Positions 9,007-16,828 of a stretch of 55,167 nt of DNA are shown here, one piece after another. Both the position numbers and the translations under genes were made by a program. A model generated the notes under the pieces. That model ran no database searches and was not told the DNA's origin. It saw only the letters and a program-made list of their open reading frames with translations. This DNA comes from Actinomycetales bacterium (GTDB taxonomy: Bacteria; Actinomycetota; Actinomycetes; Actinomycetales; Dermatophilaceae), in assembly GCA_002748155.1 (NCBI GenBank), contig PDRO01000015.1, positions 1 through 55,167 of the forward strand, written 5' to 3'. How positions within the stretch are numbered: position 1 is the stretch's first letter; every line of letters begins with the position of its first letter.

Positions 9007-9854
9007 GTCTGCTGTCGGGTGGCAGGGGCCGTCTCGGCCGATTGGCGCGTGGGACGGTCACCGCGTGTCTACTGGCGTCGGCGGGCTGCTCGGCGGCCGA
9101 CGCAGACCGGGAAACATCGGGCGCAGGCGCCGCCGTGCCGGCCGGTGTGCTGGACCTGTCGCCGTGGAAACTCGCGCTTCCCGAACCCGCGGATGATGGG
9201 CACTCCGTCGAACTCGCCGGCCCACAGCTGCAAGAGTTCAGCAGTCCGTCATTTCGGCTCGATGCTGCCGGGGACACCGTGTTGTTTACCGTGCCGGTGG
9301 GAGGGTTCGTCCAAGCCGGCTCGCAGTTTGCCCGAACCGAGTTGCGGGAGTTGAACCCTGACGGCTCGCGTGCGGCGTGGTCAGCGGCTAACGGTCGCCA
9401 CGTGCTAGCGGTTGAGGGAGCGATCCTCGCCGTGCCCCCGGTGCACCCGTCGATCGTGGCCGCGCAGATCCACGGCACTGATGAATACATCGCCTTGATC
9501 CGACTAGACCGGGGACGACTGTACGTCAAGACCAATGACTCGATCACTGGTGAAACTCTCGATCCCGACTATCGGTTGGGACGTCGTTACCGGTTGCGGA
9601 TCCTTGTCGAGCAGGATGAGGCCGTGGTCAACTACGCTGCGCTCACCGGCGAGGGAAACGAGCCGCCGATCCAGAGCACAGTACGCCTGCCGGTCAGCTG
9701 CCGCCGTTGCTATTTCAAAGTGGGGGCTTACCTGCAGACGAACCAGACCTTGGGTGATGACGCCTCGTCACAGGGCACGGTGGCGGTGTCGTCGCTGCGG
9801 GTGAAACACGAGGAAGCTGCGAACAGCGTCGCGACCTCGTCCCCATCTAGATAG
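9003..9854 (+). CDS. PL7-family alginate lyase, probable lipoprotein
   Basis: 283 residues. The signal sequence ends in a lipobox-like LLASAGC (Cys29), so it is probably tethered to the membrane outer face. The PL7 signatures are all present: RTELRE (111-116), QIHG (155-158) and YFKVGAYLQ (237-245). They supply the Arg, Gln-His and Tyr that neutralise and cleave uronate chains by beta-elimination. In alginate producers a lyase sits in the synthesis operon to edit or clear polymer; the same role is inferred here. Start ATG 9003 overlaps the epimerase stop. The stop lies inside a tandem 14-nt repeat. Confidence 0.9.
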   Translation: MSLLSGGRGRLGRLARGTVTACLLASAGCSAADADRETSGAGAAVPAGVLDLSPWKLALPEPADDGHSVELAGPQLQEFSSPSFRLDAAGDTVLFTVPVGGFVQAGSQFARTELRELNPDGSRAAWSAANGRHVLAVEGAILAVPPVHPSIVAAQIHGTDEYIALIRLDRGRLYVKTNDSITGETLDPDYRLGRRYRLRILVEQDEAVVNYAALTGEGNEPPIQSTVRLPVSCRRCYFKVGAYLQTNQTLGDDASSQGTVAVSSLRVKHEEAANSVATSSPSR

Positions 9855-9875
9855 GTGCAATTAGATAGGTGCAAT
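9848..9875 (+). repeat. Tandem 14-nt repeat over the lyase stop codon
   Basis: TAGATAGGTGCAAT occurs twice back to back (9848-9861 and 9862-9875); the first copy carries the stop codon. It looks like a recent slippage duplication. Confidence 0.8.
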
Positions 9876-9918
9876 GAGGTGAGTCCACGAGGGCGGTGCT
9901 GCGTGGAGCCGCCGGCCA

Positions 9919-9943
9919 GGATCCCGGGCAACCGCCGGGATCC
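9919..9943 (+). terminator. Hairpin ending the polysaccharide operon
   Basis: GGATCCCGG (9919-9927) pairs perfectly with CCGGGATCC (9935-9943) across a 7-nt loop. It separates the lyase from the BtuF-like gene. There is no U-tract. Confidence 0.55.
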
Positions 9944-9969
9944 GATCGAGGCGAGTTGTTCCCGCGGGA

Positions 9970-10788
9970 GTGCTGGGACAGACTGGCGAAGTGACCCTGG
10001 ACCACGACGACCTCGGTTATCCCGTCCCGTTGGCCCGAGCGCCACGCCGAGTCGTGAGCTTGGTTCCTTCGCTCACCGAGGCGATCGTCCGCAGCGCGGC
10101 AGGGATCCTTGTCGGGGCCACTGAGTGGTGCGTGCACCCGGCCGCCCTCGACGTGCCGCGGGTGCGGGGCACGAAGAACCCCCATATAGCCCGGATTCGC
10201 GAGCTGGCTCCCGACCTCGTCATCGCCAACGAGGAGGAGAACCGCCGCCGCGACGTCGAGGCCCTGCGCGCTGCCGGTGTGCCGGTCTGGGTGACCGTCG
10301 TGTCCAGCGTCGACTCCGCCCTGCAGTCCCTGGAACGCCTGCTGGCGGTCCTGGAAGCCCCGGACCGCGAGTGGCTGGGGCAGGCGCGGCACGCCTGGGC
10401 GGCACACCCGCCCGGTCGGCCGACCCGGCATACCGCTGTCGTGGCGATCTGGCGGCGGCCATGGATGTGGCTGGGCCGGGACACGTATGCCGGGGACGTG
10501 CTCGCGCGGCTCGGGGTGGCCAACGCTCTCGGCGACGGCGGAACGGACGGCGAACGTTACCCGCGGGTCGATCCGGCCGATCTGCCCGCCCACGACCTCG
10601 TGGTGTTGCCGGACGAGCCGTATGCGTTCAACGCCGACGACGGTCCCGAGCAGTTTCCCGGTGAACGGATCATGCTCGTCGACGGGCAAGCGCTCACCTG
10701 GTACGGCCCCCGGATGATCGATACCCCTGCGGTGGTCAGCCGGGCATTGACCGCCGCGTCGCCGGGTGGCAGCGCTAATCGGGAGTGA
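9970..10788 (+). CDS. BtuF/TroA-like helical-backbone metal receptor without signal peptide
   Basis: 272 residues of the periplasmic-binding-protein-like fold used by BtuF and FhuD: APRRVVSLVPSLTEAI at the start, APDLVIANEEENRRRDVEAL in the middle, and a C-terminal YGPRMIDTP. No signal peptide or lipobox is visible from GTG 9970 or from the alternative GTG 9991. It is therefore probably a cytoplasmic relative rather than a transporter subunit, or the real start was missed. It sits beside the cobalt-uptake and cobalamin genes. Its 3' end overlaps the convergent cbiO by 14 nt. Confidence 0.75.
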   Translation: MLGQTGEVTLDHDDLGYPVPLARAPRRVVSLVPSLTEAIVRSAAGILVGATEWCVHPAALDVPRVRGTKNPHIARIRELAPDLVIANEEENRRRDVEALRAAGVPVWVTVVSSVDSALQSLERLLAVLEAPDREWLGQARHAWAAHPPGRPTRHTAVVAIWRRPWMWLGRDTYAGDVLARLGVANALGDGGTDGERYPRVDPADLPAHDLVVLPDEPYAFNADDGPEQFPGERIMLVDGQALTWYGPRMIDTPAVVSRALTAASPGGSANRE

Positions 10789-11608
10789 TCCGGCCGATCC
10801 GGCGGCGAACTGCCGCGACCAGGCTCGTCACGTCCGTGACGCGGGACAGCTCCAGATCGAGCTGGGTCGCCACGTCGAGGACGGTCGGCTGCCGCAGCCG
10901 GGCTGCGGCGATCAGCTGGGCGTCGGACAGCAGGTCCGTGGGCTCGCCGTGCCGGATCCGCCCGTCGACGAGGATGGCCACTGAATCGGCCCACCAGAGC
11001 GCGAAATCGATGTCGTGGGTGGCGATCACGACGGTGGTGCCGGCGCGGAGCAGGCTCTCCAACGCACCGACCATCTCGTCCACGCCTTGCGGGTCCAGGC
11101 CCGCCGTCGGCTCGTCGAGCAGCATGACACTGGGCTGCATCGCCAACGCTCCGGCGATTGCGACTCGCTTGCGCTGGCCGAAGGACAGCTCGTGGATCGG
11201 ACGGTCGGCGAGGTCTTCGATGGACAGCACGGCGAGCACGTCAACCACCCGGCGGCGCACGTCCTGCTCGGGCAGGTCGAGGTTGATCGGTCCGAAGGAC
11301 ACGTCGCGGAACACGTCGGCGGCGAACAACTGGTCGTCAGGATTCTGCGCGACCAACTGGACGAATTGCCGATGGCTACGCAACCCGGCCCGGCCGTAGT
11401 CCACGGCTCGACCGTCGACCTCGACGCAGCCCCCGTCCGGTTCGATCGCCCCCGACAAGCTGCGCAGCAGGGTGGTCTTGCCCGAGCCGTTCGCGCCGAG
11501 CAGTGCCAGGCGCTGACCACTGGGGACCGCCAAGCTCGCACCATCGAGGACCAGCCGGTCCTCGAAGGCGACCCGGAGCTCGCGGGCACTCAGCTGGCGC
11601 TGACTCAC
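10775..11608 (-). CDS. cbiO: Cobalt ECF transporter ATPase CbiO
   Basis: A 277-residue ABC ATPase that drives group I ECF cobalt uptake with CbiM, CbiN and CbiQ. Walker A GANGSGKTT, signature LSFGQRKRVAIA and Walker B VMLLDEPTAGLD are intact, followed by the switch His (IATHDID). GTG 11608 was chosen: it overlaps the cbiQ stop (GTGA) and gives the usual start just before ELRVAFEDRLVLDGASL. It is the last gene of a four-gene operon under a B12 riboswitch. Confidence 0.93.
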   Translation of the reverse strand: MSQRQLSARELRVAFEDRLVLDGASLAVPSGQRLALLGANGSGKTTLLRSLSGAIEPDGGCVEVDGRAVDYGRAGLRSHRQFVQLVAQNPDDQLFAADVFRDVSFGPINLDLPEQDVRRRVVDVLAVLSIEDLADRPIHELSFGQRKRVAIAGALAMQPSVMLLDEPTAGLDPQGVDEMVGALESLLRAGTTVVIATHDIDFALWWADSVAILVDGRIRHGEPTDLLSDAQLIAAARLRQPTVLDVATQLDLELSRVTDVTSLVAAVRRRIGRITPD

Positions 11609-12363
11609 TGGGTCACGGTCCAGAACAGCGAGCCGGCCACGAGCACACCCAACAACCCAATGCTGCCCAGCAAGAACCGCAACGACCGGGTCTTGACCGG
11701 CTCGAGCGTACGCAACGAGTCGACGTAGCCTCTTCCGGCCAGCCCCGATTCGAGCCGCCGGGCCCGATCCCACGAGCGGATGAACAGCACGGCCATCCCC
11801 ATAGCGGCCGAGCGCATAGCAGCTCTTCGGGTCGCGTATCCGAGGCGCGCTTGCTGCGCCTGATGGATAGCACCGGCACCTTCCAACAGGCCGAAGACGA
11901 ACCGGTAGATCAGACTGGCGATCTCGATCAACGGGTCCGGCACTCGGGCTTGGCGGAGCCCGGCGAAGAGGTCGATCATCGGTGTGGAGCAGGCCAGGGT
12001 GAACAACGCCAGGGTCGCCGAGAGCGCCCGCACGGCCAGGGTTCCGGCCATCGACAGACCCTCTTGAGTGACTGCCAACTGCAAGCCGCCATCCCAGTTG
12101 ACGCTGATCGCTACCGTGACCACCCCGATACCGATCGACAGCAACGGCATCCAGATGATCCGGCCCAGGCGGGCCGGACTCACCCGGATCGGGCCGAGGA
12201 GCAGGACGAGACTGACCAACCCCACCCCTGCGGCCCCAGGCACCGGAGGCAGCGACACCGCCACCAGGAGTAGGCCGAGCGAGAGCACTCCTTTATCCCG
12301 CACCGACCGCGCTCGCCATGGGCTGGACCAGGCCGCCTGATCCAGTGCCAAGCCGTGTGCCAT
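11605..12363 (-). CDS. cbiQ: Cobalt ECF transporter T component CbiQ
   Basis: A 252-residue membrane protein with four to five hydrophobic segments (GVLSLGLLLVAVSLPPV..., IIWMPLLSIGIGVVTVAI...) and the cytoplasmic coupling region GAGAIHQAQQARLGYATRRAAM. Its A-R-x and A-R-G motifs (AMRSAAMGM..., SGLAGRGYV) contact CbiO in ECF-T proteins. It overlaps cbiN by one base (TGATG) and cbiO by four. Confidence 0.92.
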   Translation of the reverse strand: MAHGLALDQAAWSSPWRARSVRDKGVLSLGLLLVAVSLPPVPGAAGVGLVSLVLLLGPIRVSPARLGRIIWMPLLSIGIGVVTVAISVNWDGGLQLAVTQEGLSMAGTLAVRALSATLALFTLACSTPMIDLFAGLRQARVPDPLIEIASLIYRFVFGLLEGAGAIHQAQQARLGYATRRAAMRSAAMGMAVLFIRSWDRARRLESGLAGRGYVDSLRTLEPVKTRSLRFLLGSIGLLGVLVAGSLFWTVTQ

Positions 12364-12722
12364 CAGTCCATCGACGGCGGAGTTGCTGGGCTCGCTCCAG
12401 ACGGCTGCTGGGTGCCTTCGCCCGACGAGTCCTCATCGCGCCGACGGGCCCAGAGGGCACCGACAGCGAAACCGAGGACGCCGCCGCCGATAGCGGCCTG
12501 CAATGCGAACAGGCCTGACTCGACTTCTCCGGACTCTGGCTCGAAGAAGGGAGAGAACCACGGTTCGTGGCCCGACTCCTCGATCACGGACGTGGCCGCC
12601 GAGTCGGTGCCGGCGAAACGCTCCTCGGGATCGGTGCGTTGCCCGCCGAGGACGAAACTCACGCCGAAAATGACCACGAGAGCGAGCAAGAGGATGACAT
12701 TGGTCCAGGCTTTCCGGGTCAT
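12363..12722 (-). CDS. cbiN: Cobalt transport protein CbiN
   Basis: 119 residues. It has one N-terminal membrane helix (NVILLLALVVIFGVSFVLG), an extracytoplasmic loop with the family's RFAGTDSAA and PWFSPFFEPESGEVES motifs, and a second helix (LFALQAAIGGGVLGFAVGAL). The loop of CbiN inserts into CbiM for metal loading. The C-terminal tail after the second helix (RRRDEDSSGEG...) is longer than usual and Ser/Pro-rich. It overlaps cbiM by ATGA. Confidence 0.92.
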   Translation of the reverse strand: MTRKAWTNVILLLALVVIFGVSFVLGGQRTDPEERFAGTDSAATSVIEESGHEPWFSPFFEPESGEVESGLFALQAAIGGGVLGFAVGALWARRRDEDSSGEGTQQPSGASPATPPSMD

Positions 12723-13405
12723 CGGGCCACCGCCTCGGTCGTGGCGGCGCGCAGGACCCCGAGCCGGATCAGCTGAGGCTTGGCGATGTCGGTGAGCACC
12801 CGGAAGAGCAGGACACCGAGGATGCCTTCGGCGATGGCCAACGGGATCTGGGAGATCGCGAAGATGCTGAGGAACTTGCTGATCGATCCGGCCAACCCGG
12901 AGGTCGCATCGGGGTATGCCAATGCGAGCTGGAGGCTGGTGACCAGGTAGGTCGCGAAGTCAGCGAAAGCCAGTGCCAGGAAGATCCCGACACTACGGTT
13001 CCATCCGAGACCCCCGGACAGGCGCCAGGCGGCGTACCCGATCCACGGCCCGACGATGCCCATGCTGAACACGTTCGCCCCGAGCGTGCTCAGCCCGCCG
13101 TGTGCCAGCAGGAGCGCTTGGAAGATGAGGACCACCGTTGCGACGAACGACATCAAGGGTGGTTTGAACAGCACAGCCCCCAGGCCGGTCCCCGTCGGGT
13201 GAGAGGAACTGCCGGTCACGGACGGCAGCTTGATCGAGGACAGGACGAAGGTGAACGCACCGGAGGCGGCCAGCAGCAGTCGCGAATCGGGGTGTTCCTT
13301 CGCTTCCCGGATGGTCATCCGGGCCCCGTGGACGACAAAAGGTGCGGACACAACGCCCCAGGCAACACAGTGCCCCAATGGGAGGAATCCTTCGGCAATA
13401 TGCAT
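12719..13405 (-). CDS. cbiM: Cobalt ECF transporter S component CbiM
   Basis: A 228-residue membrane protein that binds the metal. The start was set at ATG 13405 because the mature protein must begin MHIAEGFLP: the N-terminal Met-His is part of the metal site in CbiM/NikM. The frame is open 12 codons upstream but without a better start. Other family marks are SSIKLPSVTGSSSHPTGTG and several membrane helices. First gene of cbiMNQO; a B12 riboswitch lies 54 nt upstream. Confidence 0.95.
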   Translation of the reverse strand: MHIAEGFLPLGHCVAWGVVSAPFVVHGARMTIREAKEHPDSRLLLAASGAFTFVLSSIKLPSVTGSSSHPTGTGLGAVLFKPPLMSFVATVVLIFQALLLAHGGLSTLGANVFSMGIVGPWIGYAAWRLSGGLGWNRSVGIFLALAFADFATYLVTSLQLALAYPDATSGLAGSISKFLSIFAISQIPLAIAEGILGVLLFRVLTDIAKPQLIRLGVLRAATTEAVAR

Positions 13406-13458
13406 CGGCAGAGTTCCCTTTCTAAGGTGACGTGGCCTCAAGGAACCGTCGCCCGCGC

Positions 13459-13557
13459 ACGTATCTGGCTTCCCATCACTGGGTCACAGTGGCCCGACCG
13501 CCCCGGATTCACACCGGGTTCCGTGCCACGGACGGCCTTTTCATGATGGCACACCGC
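13459..13557 (-). ncRNA. Cobalamin riboswitch controlling cbiMNQO
   Basis: Read on the minus strand, it shows the conserved core in order: GGAACCCGGTGTGAATCCGG, GGGCCACTGTGACCC (B12-box region) and GGGAAGCCAGATAC. These are the canonical B12-element blocks with normal spacing. It lies directly in the cbiM leader, so high adenosylcobalamin should reduce cobalt uptake. The 5' boundary is approximate. Confidence 0.92.
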
Positions 13558-13659
13558 GTCGGCCAGAGGAGCGTTGAGGGGCGGAGTGTCGCAGCGATGG
13601 ATAGGGCCGGCTCGGCCGGAGATGGGTAGGGGGTCGCGGGGGTCACCCGGGCGCGCAAG

Positions 13660-14247
13660 TCATGGTTTTACAGCGGCCCAACTCGTCACAGTCCGAAGTG
13701 GTCGGTAACCGACGAACGAGCCGAGCGGTTCGGCCGTCTCGACCGCGATTCTGGTCAGCTCGCCACCCCGAGCCCGGTATGCCGCGAGCAGCCGGCTGTC
13801 GGAGTCGGCGGTCACGCTGTGCACGACCAACCTGCCGCCCGGGGGCAGGACGTCCCAGCACCGGTCGAGGGTCGCTTCTCCGATACCGCCGCCGATGAAG
13901 ATCGCGTCCGGTTCCGGAAGGTCGGGCAGCACACCGTCGACGGCGCCCAGCAGCACCTCGACCCGGTCGGCGACCTGTAGCGCGGTCGCGTTCGTCGTGA
14001 TCCGCGAGGCTCGATCCGGGTTTCGTTCCACGGCTACCGCACGGTTACCGGCGTGCAGCCGACACCATTCGATGGCCACCGACCCGGTGCCGGCGCCCAG
14101 ATCCCACAACAGTTCGTCACCCGCCGGGCTGAGCATGGCAAAGGCGTAGGCCCGCAGCGCTCGCTTGGTGAGCAGACCATCGGTCGCGAAGGTCTGGTCC
14201 GGCAGCCCCGCGGTGAGCTGGGCACGACTGGGGCCAGGCGTGTTCAT
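13660..14247 (-). CDS. cbiT: Cobalt-precorrin-6B C15-methyltransferase (decarboxylating), stand-alone CbiT
   Basis: A 195-residue class I SAM methyltransferase that methylates C15 and decarboxylates the C12 acetate. It shows the SAM motif LLWDLGAGTGSVAIEW, followed by AVAVERNPDRASRI and the PDAIFIGGGIGEATL region. Start ATG 14247 was chosen over longer frames because MNTPGPSRAQLTAGLPDQTF fits the family start. It is divergent from cobF (76-nt gap). A decayed second CbiT domain appears fused to CbiE at 17739, which makes this the functional copy. Confidence 0.9.
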   Translation of the reverse strand: MNTPGPSRAQLTAGLPDQTFATDGLLTKRALRAYAFAMLSPAGDELLWDLGAGTGSVAIEWCRLHAGNRAVAVERNPDRASRITTNATALQVADRVEVLLGAVDGVLPDLPEPDAIFIGGGIGEATLDRCWDVLPPGGRLVVHSVTADSDSRLLAAYRARGGELTRIAVETAEPLGSFVGYRPLRTVTSWAAVKP

Positions 14248-14323
14248 GAGCGGGAATGCTAGTCGGTGCCACTTACGGCAGAATCTCCGGCGTGAAGGAC
14301 TCCGCGTGCTCGGCCGGTGCCCG

Positions 14324-15088
14324 GTGAGCCGAGAACTGATCCTGATAGGGATCGGCGCCGGTGACCCGGATTGGATCACTCTCGAAGCGGTCCGGGCGAT
14401 CCAGCGCATCGACGTGTTGTTCGTCGTGCTCAAAGAAGACGAGCTGGACGACCTCGTCCAGGCACGCCGATTCCTCGTCGAACGGCATCGCGCCGTACCG
14501 CCGAGAATCGTCGAACTGGCCGACCCGCCCCGCCCGTGGCGTAGCGCCCCCGACTACCCGGCTGCCGTCGAGCAGTGGCGGGCCGAGCGGCGCTGTCAGT
14601 GGGGTGCGGCCCTGACCGCTGGTCTCGGCGACGGCGAAGCCGGCGGATTCCTCGTCTGGGGGGATCCGAGTCTCTACGAGAGCACCCTGGTCATCGCCGA
14701 CCAGTTGGTGCGTGCGGCACCTGAGCATCGGCCGATCACGCTGCGAGTCGTCCCAGGGGTGAGCAGTGTGCTCGCCCTCGCAGCGCGACATCGGATCCCG
14801 CTGAACCGTCAGGGTCGGGCCGTGCAGATCAACCCGGCTCGGCTATTGCGCGACGGTATGCCGCCGGGCGTGGACGACGTCGTCGCGATGCTCGATGCAC
14901 ACCAGGCATTCGCGAAGATCGACCCGACCGGGTTGGACATCTACTGGGGCGCCTACCTTGGCACGGATGACGAGCAACTCGTGGCCGGTCCGTTGGAGCA
15001 GGTCAGGGAGGAGATCCTCCGGGTGCGGGCAGCGGCACTGGAACGCAAAGGCTGGGTCTTCGACACCTATCTGCTACGCCGTCGGTGA
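14324..15088 (+). CDS. cobF: Precorrin-6A synthase (deacetylating) CobF
   Basis: A 254-residue tetrapyrrole methyltransferase that methylates C1. In the oxygen-dependent route it also removes the C20-derived acetate. Family marks: LILIGIGAGDPDWITLEA, GGFLVWGDPSLYESTL, VVPGVSSVLALAARHRIPLN, YWGAYLGTDDEQLV and the terminal KGWVFDTYLLRR. GTG 14324 places the start just before the beta-strand; no strong ribosome site is seen. CobF in a cluster that also has CbiG and CbiX, with no CbiD in view, is notable. Confidence 0.92.
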   Translation: MSRELILIGIGAGDPDWITLEAVRAIQRIDVLFVVLKEDELDDLVQARRFLVERHRAVPPRIVELADPPRPWRSAPDYPAAVEQWRAERRCQWGAALTAGLGDGEAGGFLVWGDPSLYESTLVIADQLVRAAPEHRPITLRVVPGVSSVLALAARHRIPLNRQGRAVQINPARLLRDGMPPGVDDVVAMLDAHQAFAKIDPTGLDIYWGAYLGTDDEQLVAGPLEQVREEILRVRAAALERKGWVFDTYLLRRR

Positions 15089-15136
15089 ATCGGCCGGACT
15101 GACGACTCCGGTCGTGCATCATCCGGGCTTTCTCGC

Positions 15137-15892
15137 TCAGCCGCCCGACTCACTGTGGGCCGTCACCCAGGCGGCCGCGTCGGTGACTGTCGAGACACAG
15201 TCGACACCGGCCGGTGGTGCCGGCCGGCGCACGACGACGACCGCGACCCCGAGGTGAGCCGCAGCGTCCAGTTTGGCCGAGGTCGGTCCACCGGAGTCCT
15301 TGGTGACCAGGACCTCGATGGCGTGGCCGCGCAGGAGCTGCACCTCATCGTCGAAGGCGAAGGGACCCCGGGCGCGTAGGACGGTCCAACCCGGCGGCAG
15401 CGGACCCTCGGGCGGGTCCACCACCCGTAGCACGACATACCGGGCCGAACACCCGGCGAAGCCCGCTGCACTCTGCCGGCCGGTCGCCAACATCACCCGG
15501 TCACCCAGCTGCGCAGCGACGGTGCCGGCCTGCTGGAGAGAATCCACCCAGTGCCACGATCCGGCATCCGATCGTTGGGCCCAACTGGGCCGGGACAGCC
15601 GCAGCAGCGGCACGCCGACCGCGGTGCAAGCGGCGGCGGCGTTCGCGCTGATCTGGGCCGCAAACGGGTGAGTAGCATCCACCGCCGCAGCGACGGCGTG
15701 GCTACGCAGGTAGTCGGCCAGCCCCTCAGCGCCGCCGAAGCCACCGATCCGGACGTCTCCCTCCGGACGGCGCACCTGCGTGACGTCCCCGGCGAGCGAG
15801 GTGACCACCGGGACGTCGGCGGCATGCAAGAGGCTCGCCAGCTCGCGTCCCTCGCGAGTCCCGCCGAGCACCAGCACGGACATCGGCAGCAT
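15137..15892 (-). CDS. cobK: Precorrin-6A reductase CobK/CbiJ
   Basis: A 251-residue NADPH-dependent reductase of the corrin macrocycle. It begins SVLVLGGTREGRELASLL, typical of the family, and includes VDATHPFAAQISANAA (the VDATHPYA motif), VMLATGRQSAAGF and VLVTKDSGG near the end. An ATG at 15883 is an equally possible start. It converges with cobF and is divergent from cobI. Its start is only about 20 nt from the riboswitch of the opposite operon, so the two promoters must interleave. Confidence 0.92.
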   Translation of the reverse strand: MLPMSVLVLGGTREGRELASLLHAADVPVVTSLAGDVTQVRRPEGDVRIGGFGGAEGLADYLRSHAVAAAVDATHPFAAQISANAAAACTAVGVPLLRLSRPSWAQRSDAGSWHWVDSLQQAGTVAAQLGDRVMLATGRQSAAGFAGCSARYVVLRVVDPPEGPLPPGWTVLRARGPFAFDDEVQLLRGHAIEVLVTKDSGGPTSAKLDAAAHLGVAVVVVRRPAPPAGVDCVSTVTDAAAWVTAHSESGG

Positions 15893-15909
15893 ACGGTCGA
15901 GTGTGTCAG

Positions 15910-16022
15910 ACTATGCCGCGCAGCGATGTGTCGAGGAACCCGGTGCGCATAACGGCAAATCCGGGGCGGTCCCGCCACTGTGACCGGTTCGTGCGACACC
16001 CGCGCCGGGAGCCAGGAACTCG
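15910..16022 (+). ncRNA. Cobalamin riboswitch controlling the cobI-cobD operon
   Basis: The core is seen in order: GAGGAACCCGGTG, AAATCCGGGGCGGTCCCGCC, CCACTGTGACCGG and CGGGAGCCAGGAACTC. These match the B12-element blocks; the last departs slightly from GGAAGCCAG. It lies in the leader of cobI (start 16070), where the ribosome site could be sequestered. Edges are approximate. Confidence 0.9.
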
Positions 16023-16069
16023 CCTCACTGCCGGGCAAAACAACAGGCGAGGACACCTGGGAGGCTCAC

Positions 16070-16828
16070 GTGGAGATCGATGCTGTGCGCCCACCGACGC
16101 TCATTGGCGTCGGTGTCGGGCCCGGCGACCCGCAACTCATGACCCTCAGGGCGGTCCAGGTCTTTCGGGACGCGGACCGCATCCTCGTGCCGAGTGTCGA
16201 GACCGCTGCGCAGGGCCCGGGACGGGCCGAGCAGATCGTCGTCGCGTCCTGTCCATGGGCGGCCGACAAACTGCGCCGGGTGCCGTTCAGTATGGCCCGG
16301 CGCACTGGTGCCGACTCTCGTCGTCGGCAAGCCTGGGAGACCTCGGCGCAGGCGGTCGTCGAGGCGTTCCAGCAGGGAGCCGGCACAGTCGCCTTCGCCA
16401 CCATCGGAGATCCCAGCCTCTATTCCACGTTCTCCTACCTGGTGGCCCAGACCCGAACCGCGGTCCCCGAACTCGAGGTCGCATTGGTCCCGGGGATCAC
16501 CGCGATGCAGAACCTGGCGGCAGCCAGCCTCACCCCGCTGGTCGAGGGCCGGGAAGCACTGACCCTGGTGCCGCTCACGGCCGGATTGGACGCCGTGGAG
16601 GCAGCGCTCGAGCACTCGGACACGGTCGTGGCCTACAAGGTAGGTGGCCGGTTGGCGGAGCTGATGGAGCTAGTCGAGCGTCACGACCGCACCGGAGTCG
16701 TCGGCGTCGACATCGGTTTGCCGGGACAGCAGCTGCTGCCGTTGTCCGAAGTCACCACGAGCCACGCTCCGTACTTCACCACCGTGCTCGTTACGCCGGA
16801 GCGGACCGCGCCGGGAGGTCGGTCATGA
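16070..16828 (+). CDS. cobI: Precorrin-2 C20-methyltransferase
   Basis: A 252-residue tetrapyrrole methylase (CobI/CbiL) that makes precorrin-3 or its cobalt form. Motifs: TLIGVGVGPGDPQLMTL, TIGDPSLYSTFSYL, VPGITAMQNLAA. GTG 16070 is chosen because GGGAGG lies 5 nt upstream and the frame before it falls in the riboswitch. In many actinobacteria CobI is fused to CobJ; here it is separate and CobJ is fused to CbiG instead. The stop overlaps cobM (ATGA). First gene of the long operon. Confidence 0.93.
   Translation: MEIDAVRPPTLIGVGVGPGDPQLMTLRAVQVFRDADRILVPSVETAAQGPGRAEQIVVASCPWAADKLRRVPFSMARRTGADSRRRQAWETSAQAVVEAFQQGAGTVAFATIGDPSLYSTFSYLVAQTRTAVPELEVALVPGITAMQNLAAASLTPLVEGREALTLVPLTAGLDAVEAALEHSDTVVAYKVGGRLAELMELVERHDRTGVVGVDIGLPGQQLLPLSEVTTSHAPYFTTVLVTPERTAPGGRS

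Noticed and set aside
15901..16824. Upstream in-frame extension of cobM reading through the riboswitch and cobI
   Set aside because: It is only an open frame without stops; the methylase domain starts after 16825 and the ATGA overlap with cobI gives the start.
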